From assembly GCF_900129245.1 (NCBI RefSeq), contig NZ_FQUT01000019.1:16906-80905 (forward strand): DNA of 64,000 nucleotides, written 5' to 3'. Below, piece after piece: positions 40,034-48,640 of this stretch; within the stretch, counting starts at the first letter, position 1, and each line of letters opens with the position of its first letter. Source of the DNA: Chryseobacterium arachidis. GTDB lineage: Bacteria; Bacteroidota; Bacteroidia; Flavobacteriales; Weeksellaceae. A program made the translations under genes and the position numbers. The notes beneath the pieces were generated by a model. That model had not been told where the DNA came from. It did no database searches and was given only the letters and a program-made list of their open reading frames with translations.

Positions 40034-40915
40034 ATGAGAAAGATATTTTATTTATTAATGATTATTTCTTTAGTTTCTTGCAAAAAAACTCCACCTCCAT
40101 CACCTTGTACAAATTGTCCACCTGAAGTAGATTCAAACAATATCAATCTCAGTATTTTAATTGATTTGTCAGACAGAATTGATCCTAAAACAAACCCAAA
40201 TCCCACGATGGAATATTTCCAAAGAGATACGGAATATATCAAGTCCATTGAAAAAGGTTTTTTAAATCACATAAAATCAAAGAAGATCATCACTTACGAT
40301 GATCAGATGCAGGTTTTCTTTAATCCTGAACCTTCCGATCCGAAGATGAATGAGTTTACAAAAGAACTTAAGGTTGCTTTTGATAAAAATACAGAACGAA
40401 ATTATTTTGATTCTGTTGATAAAAAGTATTCTGAATTACCTTTAAACATTTATCAGTCTGCAATACACGACGGAAATTATGTCGGTTCTGATATTTGGGA
40501 ATTTTTTAAAAATAAAGTGAAAGATTACTGCATTAAAAATGATAAAAGAAATATTCTTTTCATTTTAACAGACGGATATATGTATCATGACAACACCAAA
40601 TTTGCAGAGGAAAATAAAACGTCTTATCTCACAACCAAATTAATAAAAACAAATAGCCTCACAACTTCAAATTTTAAAGATATTATCGAAAAAAATAAAT
40701 TCGGTTTTGTAAAAGCCAATGATAATCTGAACAATCTCGAAGTTATCGTATTAGGAATCAATCCGGAAAAAGGGAATCCTTTTGAGGAAGCTGTCATCAA
40801 GGAATATTGGGAAAACTGGTTTAAAGAAATGAAAATTAAAAACTATCAGATCAAATCTGCCGATCTTCCATCAAATCTGGAACCTATTATTTTGAAAGCT
40901 ATTGCTGGAAAATAA
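40034..40915 (+). CDS. vWA-like lipoprotein, last gene of the operon
   Basis: 293 residues from the ATG at 40034; 33 further open codons upstream overlap the preceding gene and are not credible. The signal is MRKIFYLLMIISLVSC with Cys16 lipidated. The fold looks like a von Willebrand A domain: first strand ISLD-type SILIDLSDRID with a D-x-S-D variant of the MIDAS, then NILFILTDGYMYH (second Asp/Gly strand) and NLEVIVLGINPE. Many Cys near the N-terminus (CKKTPPPSPCTNC). It would face the periplasm. A bidirectional terminator follows. Confidence 0.65.
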   Translation: MRKIFYLLMIISLVSCKKTPPPSPCTNCPPEVDSNNINLSILIDLSDRIDPKTNPNPTMEYFQRDTEYIKSIEKGFLNHIKSKKIITYDDQMQVFFNPEPSDPKMNEFTKELKVAFDKNTERNYFDSVDKKYSELPLNIYQSAIHDGNYVGSDIWEFFKNKVKDYCIKNDKRNILFILTDGYMYHDNTKFAEENKTSYLTTKLIKTNSLTTSNFKDIIEKNKFGFVKANDNLNNLEVIVLGINPEKGNPFEEAVIKEYWENWFKEMKIKNYQIKSADLPSNLEPIILKAIAGK

Positions 40916-40943
40916 AACACATTCAATATATTTAACCATTAAA

Positions 40944-40971
40944 AAAGCGAGGAAATAATTTCCCCGCTTTC
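40944..40971. terminator. Bidirectional terminator after the ten-gene operon
   Basis: Stem AAAGCGAGGAAA / TTTCCCCGCTTT with one mismatch, A-run before and T-rich after; serves the operon on the plus strand and the GNAT gene on the minus strand. Confidence 0.8.
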
Positions 40972-40972
40972 T

Positions 40973-41422
40973 TTATTTTCTCAACATTTCCGTGTGCGGA
41001 ATGTTGTCTTCCAAATATTTTTTCCCAGTGTCTTCAAACCCGAAATCTCCGTAGAACTTCAGTAAATAATCCTGCGCAGAAATCCTGATCTCAGAAGTAT
41101 GAAAACGGTTTTCTATGGTTTCAACAGCATATTGGATCAGTTGCCTTCCTAATCGTTTTCCCCGTGCTTTTTCTGTGGTTAAAACCCTTCCGATCGAAGC
41201 TTCATCATATTTTATTCCTTTGTCGAAAATCCTGCAGTTCGCCAAAACTTCCCCGTCTTCTTCTGCCCAGATGTGAACAGCTTTTTGGTCATAATTATCC
41301 AGATCCGGATAAGGACAGTTCTGCTCGATTACAAAAACATCGATTCTTGCTTTTAAAACATTGTACAATTCAGGAACGGTAAACTCATCGAAAGTTTTAA
41401 TTTTCCAGATAATATTACTCAT
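40973..41422 (-). CDS. GNAT N-acetyltransferase, ElaA-like
   Basis: 149 residues from the ATG at 41422 (MSNIIWKIKTFDEF). ElaA-type features: LYNVLKARIDVFVIEQNCPY, DLDNYDQKAVHIWAEEDG, and the acetyl-CoA loop IGRVLTTEKARGKRLGRQLI (R-G-K-R-L-G in place of the usual Q/RxxGxG/A). Substrate unknown. Its start overlaps the upstream ysxC stop by 8 bp, so both are in one minus-strand unit. Confidence 0.8.
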   Translation of the reverse strand: MSNIIWKIKTFDEFTVPELYNVLKARIDVFVIEQNCPYPDLDNYDQKAVHIWAEEDGEVLANCRIFDKGIKYDEASIGRVLTTEKARGKRLGRQLIQYAVETIENRFHTSEIRISAQDYLLKFYGDFGFEDTGKKYLEDNIPHTEMLRK

Positions 41423-42038
41423 CAAAGCTTACGTTATTGTTGGCTAAAAATTCGTTTGTCTTTTGGATAAAGCTTAAAATTTCCTCTCCACCGACTTTCT
41501 TTTCTGCAGAAGTCACATATAATTCAGGAAGATCTTCCCATGTTTTATGAAGTTCCGTCTTATAATCTTCTACATTTTTAATGGCAATATTAGGCTTCAG
41601 CTTATCAACTTTTGTAAAAACAATGGAGAACGGAACTCCGCTTTCTCCACACCATTGGATGAATTCCAAATCAATAGCTTGCGGTTTGTGCCTTGAATCA
41701 ACCAGCACAAAAAGATTAACTAAATTTTTTCTGTTTAAAATATAATTGGTAATCAGCTTTTCAAAATCTTTTCGGATGGATTTGGAAACTTTTGCATATC
41801 CGTAACCAGGTAAATCCGTAAGATACCAGCTTTCATTTACTAAAAAATGATTAATAAGCTGAGTTTTTCCGGGAGTTCCCGATGTTTTAGCCAAATCCTT
41901 ATGATTCATCATCGCGTTGATTAACGATGATTTTCCAACATTAGACCTTCCGATGAAGGCATATTCGGGAATATTCGGTTCAGGGCAGTCCTGCCATTTC
42001 CCGCTACTCTTTACAAATGTTGCCGTTTTAATAACCAT
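41415..42038 (-). CDS. ysxC: Ribosome biogenesis GTPase YsxC/YihA (EngB)
   Basis: 207 residues. All GTPase motifs are in place: G1 GRSNVGKSSLINAM (residues ~30-43), G2 region TSGTPGKTQLIN, G3 DLPGYGYAKV, G4 TKVDKL and G5 TSAEKK. The essential family is needed for 50S subunit assembly and is named in parallel engB/yihA/ysxC. Length is typical. It is followed by the overlapping GNAT gene and preceded, after a terminator, by the hydrolase gene. Confidence 0.95.
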   Translation of the reverse strand: MVIKTATFVKSSGKWQDCPEPNIPEYAFIGRSNVGKSSLINAMMNHKDLAKTSGTPGKTQLINHFLVNESWYLTDLPGYGYAKVSKSIRKDFEKLITNYILNRKNLVNLFVLVDSRHKPQAIDLEFIQWCGESGVPFSIVFTKVDKLKPNIAIKNVEDYKTELHKTWEDLPELYVTSAEKKVGGEEILSFIQKTNEFLANNNVSFDE

Positions 42039-42065
42039 TTTCTTAAATATTTTTTAGAAAAACAA

Positions 42066-42090
42066 ACCATTAAGAAAAGCTCTTAATGGT
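42066..42090 (-). terminator. Terminator after the alpha/beta hydrolase gene
   Basis: Perfect stem ACCATTAAGA / TCTTAATGGT; on the minus strand it is followed by TTGTTTTTC. Confidence 0.8.
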
Positions 42091-42105
42091 CATTTATATT
42101 TTATT

Positions 42106-42867
42106 TTAAACTTTATCTTTTATCCAGCTGTATAGAATTTCATTGAACTCATCTGGCTTTTCCATCATCGCTGCATGACCGCATTTATCGATCCAGAATA
42201 AATCCGAATTTGGAATAAATTTATGCATATCCTCCGCCACTTCAGGAGGTGTTACATTATCTTGTTTTCCCCAGATCAGGCACGTTGGCGTCAGAATTTT
42301 TGGCAAATCATTCAGCATATTGTGCTTGATAGCACTTCTTGCCAGCATTACCGTTTTGATCCCTTTCATTCTGTCATTCACCACCCCGAAAACTTCATCT
42401 ACCAGATCTTCAGTGGCAATAGCAGGATCGTAAAAAACCTCTTCTGTTTTCTTTCGAATATAAGAACGGTCGTTTTTTCTCGGAAAACTGTCTCCAAAAG
42501 TTCTTTCATATAATCCCGAACTGCCTGTAAGAACCAGATTCTTAACCAAATCAGGTCTTGCCAGGGTAAGGATCAATCCCACATGACCTCCCATGGAGTT
42601 TCCAACAATGGTAACCGGACCGTCGATATGAGTTTCTATAAACTTGATAATATATTTTGCTAAAGTCGTAAGATTCGTATTAAGTACCGGCAAATCGTAG
42701 ATTGGCAACTGAGGAACGTAAACCTTAAATCCTCGGTCCGAAAAAAAATCTACCATCTTATCGAAATTACTTAAACCACCCATTAAACCATGCAACAGCA
42801 CCAATGGATGTCCTTCTCCCGCCTCAACAAAAGTATATTTCTTTTCTTTTTTTGTACTAAATATCAT
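42106..42867 (-). CDS. Alpha/beta hydrolase
   Basis: 253 residues, no signal peptide. The oxyanion-hole motif LLHGLMGG (~residue 25), the nucleophile elbow GNSMGGHVGL with Ser (~residue 91), an Asp in IWGKQDNVTPPEVA and the His in CGHAAMMEKPDEF form a complete triad. The lid region of ~60 residues after the nucleophile is typical of the esterase/epoxide-hydrolase-like class. Substrate unknown. It is divergent from mraZ and has its own terminator. Confidence 0.85.
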   Translation of the reverse strand: MIFSTKKEKKYTFVEAGEGHPLVLLHGLMGGLSNFDKMVDFFSDRGFKVYVPQLPIYDLPVLNTNLTTLAKYIIKFIETHIDGPVTIVGNSMGGHVGLILTLARPDLVKNLVLTGSSGLYERTFGDSFPRKNDRSYIRKKTEEVFYDPAIATEDLVDEVFGVVNDRMKGIKTVMLARSAIKHNMLNDLPKILTPTCLIWGKQDNVTPPEVAEDMHKFIPNSDLFWIDKCGHAAMMEKPDEFNEILYSWIKDKV

Positions 42868-43081
42868 ATAATGCCTGTAATAAAGCCTTGCAAAAATACA
42901 AATTAAACCTCAAAAATATTTTGATTACCCTAATTTAAAATAAAAATAATATAATAACCCGCTTTTTAACTTTTTTTTTGAAAAACTCTTTATTTAAGCC
43001 TAAAAAATACATTTTACAATTATCAACATATCAATATTTTACACTATAAAACTTCAATCTTTAATAAAACTTATTAACATT

Positions 43082-43115
43082 AAGGTAAAAAGTGGTAAAA
43101 AGTGGGAGATTTTGG
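43082..43115 (+). promoter_or_regulatory. MraZ-type operator: direct repeats with 10-bp period
   Basis: GGTAAAAAGT is directly repeated (43084-43093 and 43094-43103), followed by GGGAGATTTT and GG, so GG recurs at 43084, 43094, 43104 and 43114. Known: MraZ binds a series of G-rich boxes spaced 10 bp apart upstream of its own gene. Inferred: autoregulation of the division cluster. Confidence 0.65.
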
Positions 43116-43126
43116 AAATTATTATA

Positions 43127-43134
43127 TAAATTTG
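43127..43134 (+). promoter_or_regulatory. -7 element (TAAATTTG) immediately before mraZ
   Basis: Perfect TAnnTTTG with only six bases between it and the mraZ ATG. If used, the mRNA would be leaderless or nearly so. The MraZ repeats lie just upstream. Confidence 0.5.
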
Positions 43135-43140
43135 TCCCAA

Positions 43141-43599
43141 ATGAAGAGTTTCATTGGAACATATGAGTGTAAAATTGACGACAAAGGCCGCCTAAAAGTT
43201 CCTTCATCTCTGATTAAGCAGATGGAAAACTTCGACGACAAAGCCTTTGTAGTTAAAAGATCTGTGTTCCAGCCCTGTCTGGAAGTTTACCCTATGAATG
43301 CATGGGATAAAGTGATGGGCAAAATTAATAAACTGAACAGATTCATTAAAAAGAATGCTGATTTCATTAGAATGTTTACGGCAGGAGTAAAAACTGTAGA
43401 ACTGGATAACGCTGGAAGGCTACAGATTTCGAAAGACCTCACAGTATTCGCAAATCTTCAGAAAGATATTGTGATTACCAGCGCAGGAGAACTATTTGAA
43501 GTCTGGGATAAAGAAGCCTACGAAAAGGTAATTTCCATAGACGAAACAGATTTTGCAAGCCTTGCCGAAGATGTAATGGGAGCCTTCGACGAAGAATAA
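43141..43599 (+). CDS. mraZ: Transcriptional regulator MraZ
   Basis: 152 residues from the ATG at 43141 (MKSFIGTYECKIDDKGR); an alternative upstream start would add 13 non-conserved residues. Two SpoVT/AbrB-like halves: residues ~1-50 with DDKGRLKVPSSLI, and ~75-125 with LDNAGRLQISKDL. The motif D-x-x-G-R-hydrophobic in each half is the family's DNA-binding core. First gene of the division/cell-wall cluster and likely its repressor, given the repeats at 43082-43115. Confidence 0.95.
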   Translation: MKSFIGTYECKIDDKGRLKVPSSLIKQMENFDDKAFVVKRSVFQPCLEVYPMNAWDKVMGKINKLNRFIKKNADFIRMFTAGVKTVELDNAGRLQISKDLTVFANLQKDIVITSAGELFEVWDKEAYEKVISIDETDFASLAEDVMGAFDEE

Positions 43600-43644
43600 C
43601 CACGCCGATTATTAAGAAAAAGCGTAAAAAAACACAACGTAAAC

Positions 43645-44538
43645 ATGTATCATAACCCCGTTTTGCTGAAGCAGAGTGTTGATGATTTGGTGACGAATCC
43701 AGACGGAACATACGTGGACTGTACTTTTGGTGGCGGTGGCCATTCAAGAGAAATATTGGGCAGGCTTTCGGATAAAGGAAGACTGTTCAGCTTTGATCAG
43801 GATTTAGACGCTCTTAAAAATACAATTGATGACCCGAGATTCACATTGATCAATCAGAATTTCAGATTTCTGGAAAATTCTTTATTAATATACGGAGTTT
43901 CCCAGGTGGATGGAATTTTAGCCGATCTTGGAGTTTCTTCCCATCAGTTTGATGAGGCCGAAAGAGGTTTCTCTACAAGAAGCAACGCTCCACTGGATAT
44001 GAGAATGAATGTGATGCAGGGATTGGATGCCAAAAGAGTTATCAACGATTATGATGAAGAGCAGCTTGCAGACATATTTTATTATTATGGTGAATTAAGA
44101 GAAGCCAGAAAACTGGCGAGAGACATTGTTCATCACAGAAAAACGAAAAGCATTGATACAACGGAAGATCTGAAAAAACTATTCAGTTATCTGCCGCCGC
44201 ATAAGGTGAATAAATTTTATGCACAATTGTTTCAGGCAATAAGAATTGAAGTGAATCAGGAATTGGAGGTTTTAAAGGAAATGCTGGTTCAGGCATACAA
44301 TGTTTTAAAACCGGAAGGCAGACTGGTTGTCATTTCTTACCATTCTTTAGAAGATCGGCTGGTAAAAAGATTTTTGAAAAACGGAATGTTTGAAGGTGAG
44401 CCCGAAAGAGACATTTACGGAAATTATAAAAAAGCATTCGAACTGGTAAAGAGCAAAGCGATTATTCCGGACGATAAGGAAATCGAAGAAAACTCAAGAG
44501 CCAGAAGTGCTAAAATGAGAACAGGAATTAAGGTGTAA
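43645..44538 (+). CDS. rsmH: 16S rRNA (cytosine1402-N4)-methyltransferase RsmH (MraW)
   Basis: 297 residues. The SAM motif is DCTFGGGGHSREIL (~residue 25). FDQDLDAL, GILADLGVSSHQFDEAERGF and EARKLARDIVHHRKTK follow, and the end has ISYHSLEDRLVKRF and RARSAKMRTG. These are the standard RsmH blocks and the length fits (~300). It methylates C1402 of 16S rRNA and is the regular second gene of the cluster. Confidence 0.97.
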   Translation: MYHNPVLLKQSVDDLVTNPDGTYVDCTFGGGGHSREILGRLSDKGRLFSFDQDLDALKNTIDDPRFTLINQNFRFLENSLLIYGVSQVDGILADLGVSSHQFDEAERGFSTRSNAPLDMRMNVMQGLDAKRVINDYDEEQLADIFYYYGELREARKLARDIVHHRKTKSIDTTEDLKKLFSYLPPHKVNKFYAQLFQAIRIEVNQELEVLKEMLVQAYNVLKPEGRLVVISYHSLEDRLVKRFLKNGMFEGEPERDIYGNYKKAFELVKSKAIIPDDKEIEENSRARSAKMRTGIKV

Positions 44539-44627
44539 AAGTGAATGAGTGAGCTGTTAATGGTGAATTTTTAAAATTGACAATTGACAAACGAAGTGAA
44601 TTCACTGAAAAGCAAATTGACATTAAA

Positions 44628-44996
44628 TTGGCAAAAAGAGCAACAACAAATCGTCCTCAGAAAAGATTAACTTTTATAGATATTATAAAAGGAAATTTCC
44701 TGAACCGTGACGAGATCAAAATGCACTACAAGTATTTTTTGCTGTTGTTTGTGCTGATGATGGCCATGATTTATACCAATCATCTCGTCAACAAGAAAAT
44801 CAAAATTGTCAATGCTTTAAAAGAAGAAACAGAAGAATATAAATCGCGGAACGCTTACGCCCAAAGTAAGCTGATCAAAGTAAAAATGGAATCGCAATTG
44901 GGGAAAGAGGTAGCCAGGGACTCTTTAATGACCTTGGAAAACCATCCACATAAGCTGCTCATAAAACTAGACAGTACAGATGCAAAAGCCAAGTGA
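44628..44996 (+). CDS. ftsL: FtsL-like cell division protein
   Basis: About 122 residues if the TTG at 44628 is used, which gives MAKRATTNRPQKRL, the N-terminus expected for Chryseobacterium-type FtsL. A longer frame starts at another TTG at 44577, but its first 17 codons fall in a TTGACAATTGACAA repeat. No ATG is available before the middle of the gene. One TM helix (YKYFLLLFVLMMAMIYTNHL, residues ~31-50) is followed by a coiled coil (NALKEETEEYKSRNAYAQSK), the bitopic plan of FtsL, which links FtsQ/FtsB to FtsW-FtsI. It lies between rsmH and ftsI and overlaps ftsI by 17 bp. Confidence 0.8.
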   Translation: MAKRATTNRPQKRLTFIDIIKGNFLNRDEIKMHYKYFLLLFVLMMAMIYTNHLVNKKIKIVNALKEETEEYKSRNAYAQSKLIKVKMESQLGKEVARDSLMTLENHPHKLLIKLDSTDAKAK

Positions 44997-46971
44997 ATAC
45001 GACAATAAACGTAAAAATACTTTACGATGGGGCTACCTCTTTGCAGTGGTAGCTTTGTGCGTGTTTGTCATGTTCTTGGCGAGGATTATTATTCTTCAGA
45101 ACACGAATGTTCAGGAAATCAAAGATGATTACATCAACAGCAATTACAGAACTGCCACCTTAAAGGCTGCCCGTGGAAATTTATACGCTTCAGACGGCTC
45201 CATTTTGGCAACAACGGTCATGCGCTACGACATTTATCTTGATTTTAAAACCATGAAAGATACGGTCTACAGCAATAATATTGGTGCTTTAACTGATTCT
45301 TTAAGCAAGATGTTCGGAAAGCCAAGAATTGAATACAGAAATAGATTCGACGAGCAGAGAAAAAAGAAAAACCAATACTACACTTTAGTAAAAGGTCTTG
45401 ATTTTGACCAATACGACAGAATCCGAAAGTTTCCGATTTTTAAGAAAGGTAAAAACAAAGGAGGCTTCATCGTAGACAGAAATTACAAGAGAGAGCTCGC
45501 AACTTCAGAAATCGGAGCAGGAACCATAGGAATGGATAATGGTGAAGTAAAAGCCGGTCTTGAAGGCGCATTTTCAAAATATTTAAGGGGAACCGACGGA
45601 AAAAGATTAGAGCAAAGAATCAATTCATCTCAATGGAAACCCATTGATTACTGGAAAGTTCAGGAACCCGTTGACGGTGAAGATGTTTACACGACTTTAG
45701 ATCTTAGAATTCAGGATATTGCACACTCGGCTTTACAGAAACAGTTGATCAATTTCGAAGCAAAGCACGGAACTGTCATTGTGATGGAGGTTGGAACAGG
45801 GAAAGTTCGTGCCATGGTTAATTTAAGAAGAAATGATGACGGAGATTATGTTGATTCTTATAATTATGCTTTAAAAGATAATATCGAACCTGGTTCTACA
45901 TTTAAAACGATTTCTCTTTTAGCCGCAATGGACGATGGCTTCATCGATGAAAATACAACCGTTGATGTAGGAAACGGAGTCTGGGTGTATGCTAAACAAC
46001 GAATTTCAGACGGTCACGGTGGCGGAACTTATGACATCAGTGATGTTTTGGCTAAGTCGAGTAACGTAGGTTCTGCAAAATTAATTACAAAATATTACGC
46101 CGAAAAACCACAGATCTTCCTTGATCATTTAAGACGCTGGAAATTATTTGATAAAATGGATATCGAGCTTCCGGGAATTACAAAACCAAAAATTTTAACT
46201 CCCGAAAGTAAAAGATGGAATGCGGCCACACTGGCATCAATAGCTTACGGATATTCTACGAACATCAACTTATTACAATTAGCAACTTTCTATAACGGAG
46301 TTGCTAATGGTGGCAAAATGCTAAAACCTCTTTTCATTGATAAAATCATGAAAGACGGAAAAATAATGTACTCTGCAAAACCTGAAGTAATGGTTGATAA
46401 AATGGCTTCTGAAAAAGCGATTAAAATGATGACGAGCGCATTAACGAAAGCTGTTGAAAAAGGAACAGGGAAAAGCATCTTCACACCAAATTTAAAAATG
46501 GCAGGAAAAACCGGAACCGCAAGATTTGAATATTGGTTGCCCGGCCCGATGAAATATCGTGCATCATTTGCAGGCTTCTACCCGGCCGATAATCCGAAAT
46601 ATACATGTTACGTGATGATCAGCGAACCGAATACGGCAAAAGGATTTTACGGAGGAACGGTTTCCGCACCGGTTTTTAAAGAAATTGCAGGAAAAACGTT
46701 TTTAAAAACACCGCAAAATATTGAAAGAGAAATGCTTGTCGACAAAAAGGTAAACCTTAACAAAATGGTAGAACCAAATGTAAAAATAGCAGTTAACAAT
46801 AAGCAAATGCCAAGCGTAGTCGGATTAATCGGTAAAAATGTAATCCCTCAATTGGAAAGCTTAGGATATCGTGTAGATTACAAAGGAGTTGGGAGAGTTA
46901 AAGAACAATTCCCGTTGGAAGGAACAACTATCAGCAAGAACCAGAGGATTTATTTGTCTCTGCAGAATTAA
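44980..46971 (+). CDS. ftsI: Peptidoglycan transpeptidase FtsI (PBP3-type) with PASTA domain
   Basis: 663 residues. One N-terminal TM helix (LFAVVALCVFVMFLARIII), the dimerisation domain with RGNLYASDGSILA, and the transpeptidase domain with SxxK in EPGSTFKTIS (~residue 307), SSN in LAKSSNVGSA and KTGTA in MAGKTGTARFEYW (~510). A C-terminal PASTA domain (MPSVVGLIGKNVIPQLESLG to the end) resembles that of SpoVD-type enzymes. It makes septal cross-links together with FtsW. It overlaps ftsL and is followed by a block of hairpins before murE. Confidence 0.95.
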   Translation: MQKPSEYDNKRKNTLRWGYLFAVVALCVFVMFLARIIILQNTNVQEIKDDYINSNYRTATLKAARGNLYASDGSILATTVMRYDIYLDFKTMKDTVYSNNIGALTDSLSKMFGKPRIEYRNRFDEQRKKKNQYYTLVKGLDFDQYDRIRKFPIFKKGKNKGGFIVDRNYKRELATSEIGAGTIGMDNGEVKAGLEGAFSKYLRGTDGKRLEQRINSSQWKPIDYWKVQEPVDGEDVYTTLDLRIQDIAHSALQKQLINFEAKHGTVIVMEVGTGKVRAMVNLRRNDDGDYVDSYNYALKDNIEPGSTFKTISLLAAMDDGFIDENTTVDVGNGVWVYAKQRISDGHGGGTYDISDVLAKSSNVGSAKLITKYYAEKPQIFLDHLRRWKLFDKMDIELPGITKPKILTPESKRWNAATLASIAYGYSTNINLLQLATFYNGVANGGKMLKPLFIDKIMKDGKIMYSAKPEVMVDKMASEKAIKMMTSALTKAVEKGTGKSIFTPNLKMAGKTGTARFEYWLPGPMKYRASFAGFYPADNPKYTCYVMISEPNTAKGFYGGTVSAPVFKEIAGKTFLKTPQNIEREMLVDKKVNLNKMVEPNVKIAVNNKQMPSVVGLIGKNVIPQLESLGYRVDYKGVGRVKEQFPLEGTTISKNQRIYLSLQN

Positions 46972-46979
46972 AAAAGAGA

Positions 46980-47072
46980 GTCCCGAAGGGACGATTTAAA
47001 TTAGGATAGGATCATAATCCTATTAAAGAACCCGAAGGGTTCAATATAAATAGCCGTAAGTGAAACTTATGG
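46980..47072. repeat. Cluster of four REP-like palindromes between ftsI and murE
   Basis: Successive hairpins: GTCCCGAAGGGAC (46980-46992), ATAGGAT-CATA-ATCCTAT (47006-47023), GAACCCGAAGGGTTC (47028-47042) and CCGTAAGTGAAACTTATGG (47054-47072). The CCGAAGGG core occurs twice. Similar palindromes are, to my knowledge, dispersed in many Flavobacteriia genomes. Confidence 0.7.
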
Positions 47073-47139
47073 AAATAATAAAGACAGCAAAAGACAGGAT
47101 AAAACCATGTCAAAAATTAAAATATAAAGCATCAGAGAA

Positions 47140-48600
47140 ATGCAATTAAATGATTTATTAAAAAGAATTCCAGTATTAGAAATTCACGGTGACGATACCC
47201 GTGAGATTTCAGAATTGGTTTTCGACAGCAGAAAGATTACTGAAAACTCTTTGTACATCGCAATGAGAGGAACAGTTGTAGATGGACATTCATTTATTGC
47301 ATCTTCTGCGGAAAAAGGAGCAAAAGCAATTGTTTGCGAAGAATTTCCTGAAAATTTAGATGAAAAAGTGACTTACGTTAAAGTAAAAGATTCTTCTAAA
47401 ACTTTAGGTCAATTGGCTTCTAATTTCTTCGGAAATCCTTCTGAAAAATTAAAACTGATCGGAGTTACAGGAACAAACGGAAAAACTTCTGTTTCTACTC
47501 TTCTTTTTGATGTTTTCAGAAATTTAGGGTACGATTCGGCTTTACTTTCTACCGTTGAGATCAGAGTCGGAGAAAAGGTAATTCCTGCAACACATACAAC
47601 CCCGGACGTGATTACCATTAACAAAATTTTAGCCCAGGCTGTTGAAGAAGGCTGCGAATTTGCGTTCATGGAAGTAAGTTCTCATGGAATTGCCCAAAAC
47701 AGAATCGAAGGACTTCACTTTAAAGTAGCCGGTTTCACAAATTTAACGCACGATCATTTAGATTATCATAAAACGTTTGAAGAATATTTAAAAACGAAAA
47801 AAAGATTTTTTGATCAGCTGGAAGATTCAGCCGTTGCGATCACAAATATCGATGATAAAAACGGGAATGTCATGCTTCAGAATACAAAGGCAACGAAAAG
47901 GTCTTATGCTCTGAAAACAATGGCAGATTATCACGGAAGATTACTGGAAGTTGATTTCAACGGAATGCTGTTGAATTTTAACGGAAAAGAATTCTGGACG
48001 ACATTGACAGGCAAATTCAATGTTTACAATTTATTATTGGTATTCGGAATTGCTTCTGAACTTGGCTTTGAACAGGATGAAATTTTACAGGCAATCAGTC
48101 AGCTGAAAAGAGTTTCCGGAAGATTTGAGACCTTCAAATCAGATGGCGGAATTTTCTTCATCGTAGATTATGCGCATACTCCGGATGCTTTGGAAAATAT
48201 TCTGGACAGCATCAATGACATCAGAACGAAAAACGAAAGGCTCATCACGGTTTTCGGCTGCGGAGGCGACAGAGATCACTCCAAAAGACCCGAAATGGGA
48301 AATATTGCCACGAAAAAATCAACGTTGGCTATCATCACTTCAGACAATCCGAGAACGGAAGATCCGGCAGCAATCATAAAAGAAATTGAAGCAGGTGTTG
48401 AACCTCAGAACTTCAGCAAATACACTTCAATTCCGGACAGAAAAGAAGCTATCAAAATGGCGATAAAGTTTGCGGAACCTAAAGATATTGTCCTCGTAGC
48501 CGGAAAAGGCCACGAAACCTATCAGGAGATTAATGGTGTGAAACATCATTTTGACGACAAAGAAACGATCAATGAGCTTTGGAAATTAATGAGTAAGTAA
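47140..48600 (+). CDS. murE: UDP-MurNAc-L-Ala-D-Glu:meso-DAP ligase MurE
   Basis: 486 residues. ATP site GVTGTNGKTSVSTLLF (~residue 107), the MurE N-terminal pattern VFDSRKITENSLYIAMRG, HDHLDYHKTFEEYLKTK, and YAHTPDALENIL. The motif SDNPRTEDP (~405) contains DNPR, which in characterised MurE enzymes selects meso-diaminopimelate over lysine, so the wall is expected to be DAP-type. ATG start 17 bases after the intergenic repeat region; mraY follows. Confidence 0.97.
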   Translation: MQLNDLLKRIPVLEIHGDDTREISELVFDSRKITENSLYIAMRGTVVDGHSFIASSAEKGAKAIVCEEFPENLDEKVTYVKVKDSSKTLGQLASNFFGNPSEKLKLIGVTGTNGKTSVSTLLFDVFRNLGYDSALLSTVEIRVGEKVIPATHTTPDVITINKILAQAVEEGCEFAFMEVSSHGIAQNRIEGLHFKVAGFTNLTHDHLDYHKTFEEYLKTKKRFFDQLEDSAVAITNIDDKNGNVMLQNTKATKRSYALKTMADYHGRLLEVDFNGMLLNFNGKEFWTTLTGKFNVYNLLLVFGIASELGFEQDEILQAISQLKRVSGRFETFKSDGGIFFIVDYAHTPDALENILDSINDIRTKNERLITVFGCGGDRDHSKRPEMGNIATKKSTLAIITSDNPRTEDPAAIIKEIEAGVEPQNFSKYTSIPDRKEAIKMAIKFAEPKDIVLVAGKGHETYQEINGVKHHFDDKETINELWKLMSK

Positions 48601-48640
48601 ATCAGACAAAAACTTATTAAAACTTAAACTGAAAGAACAC

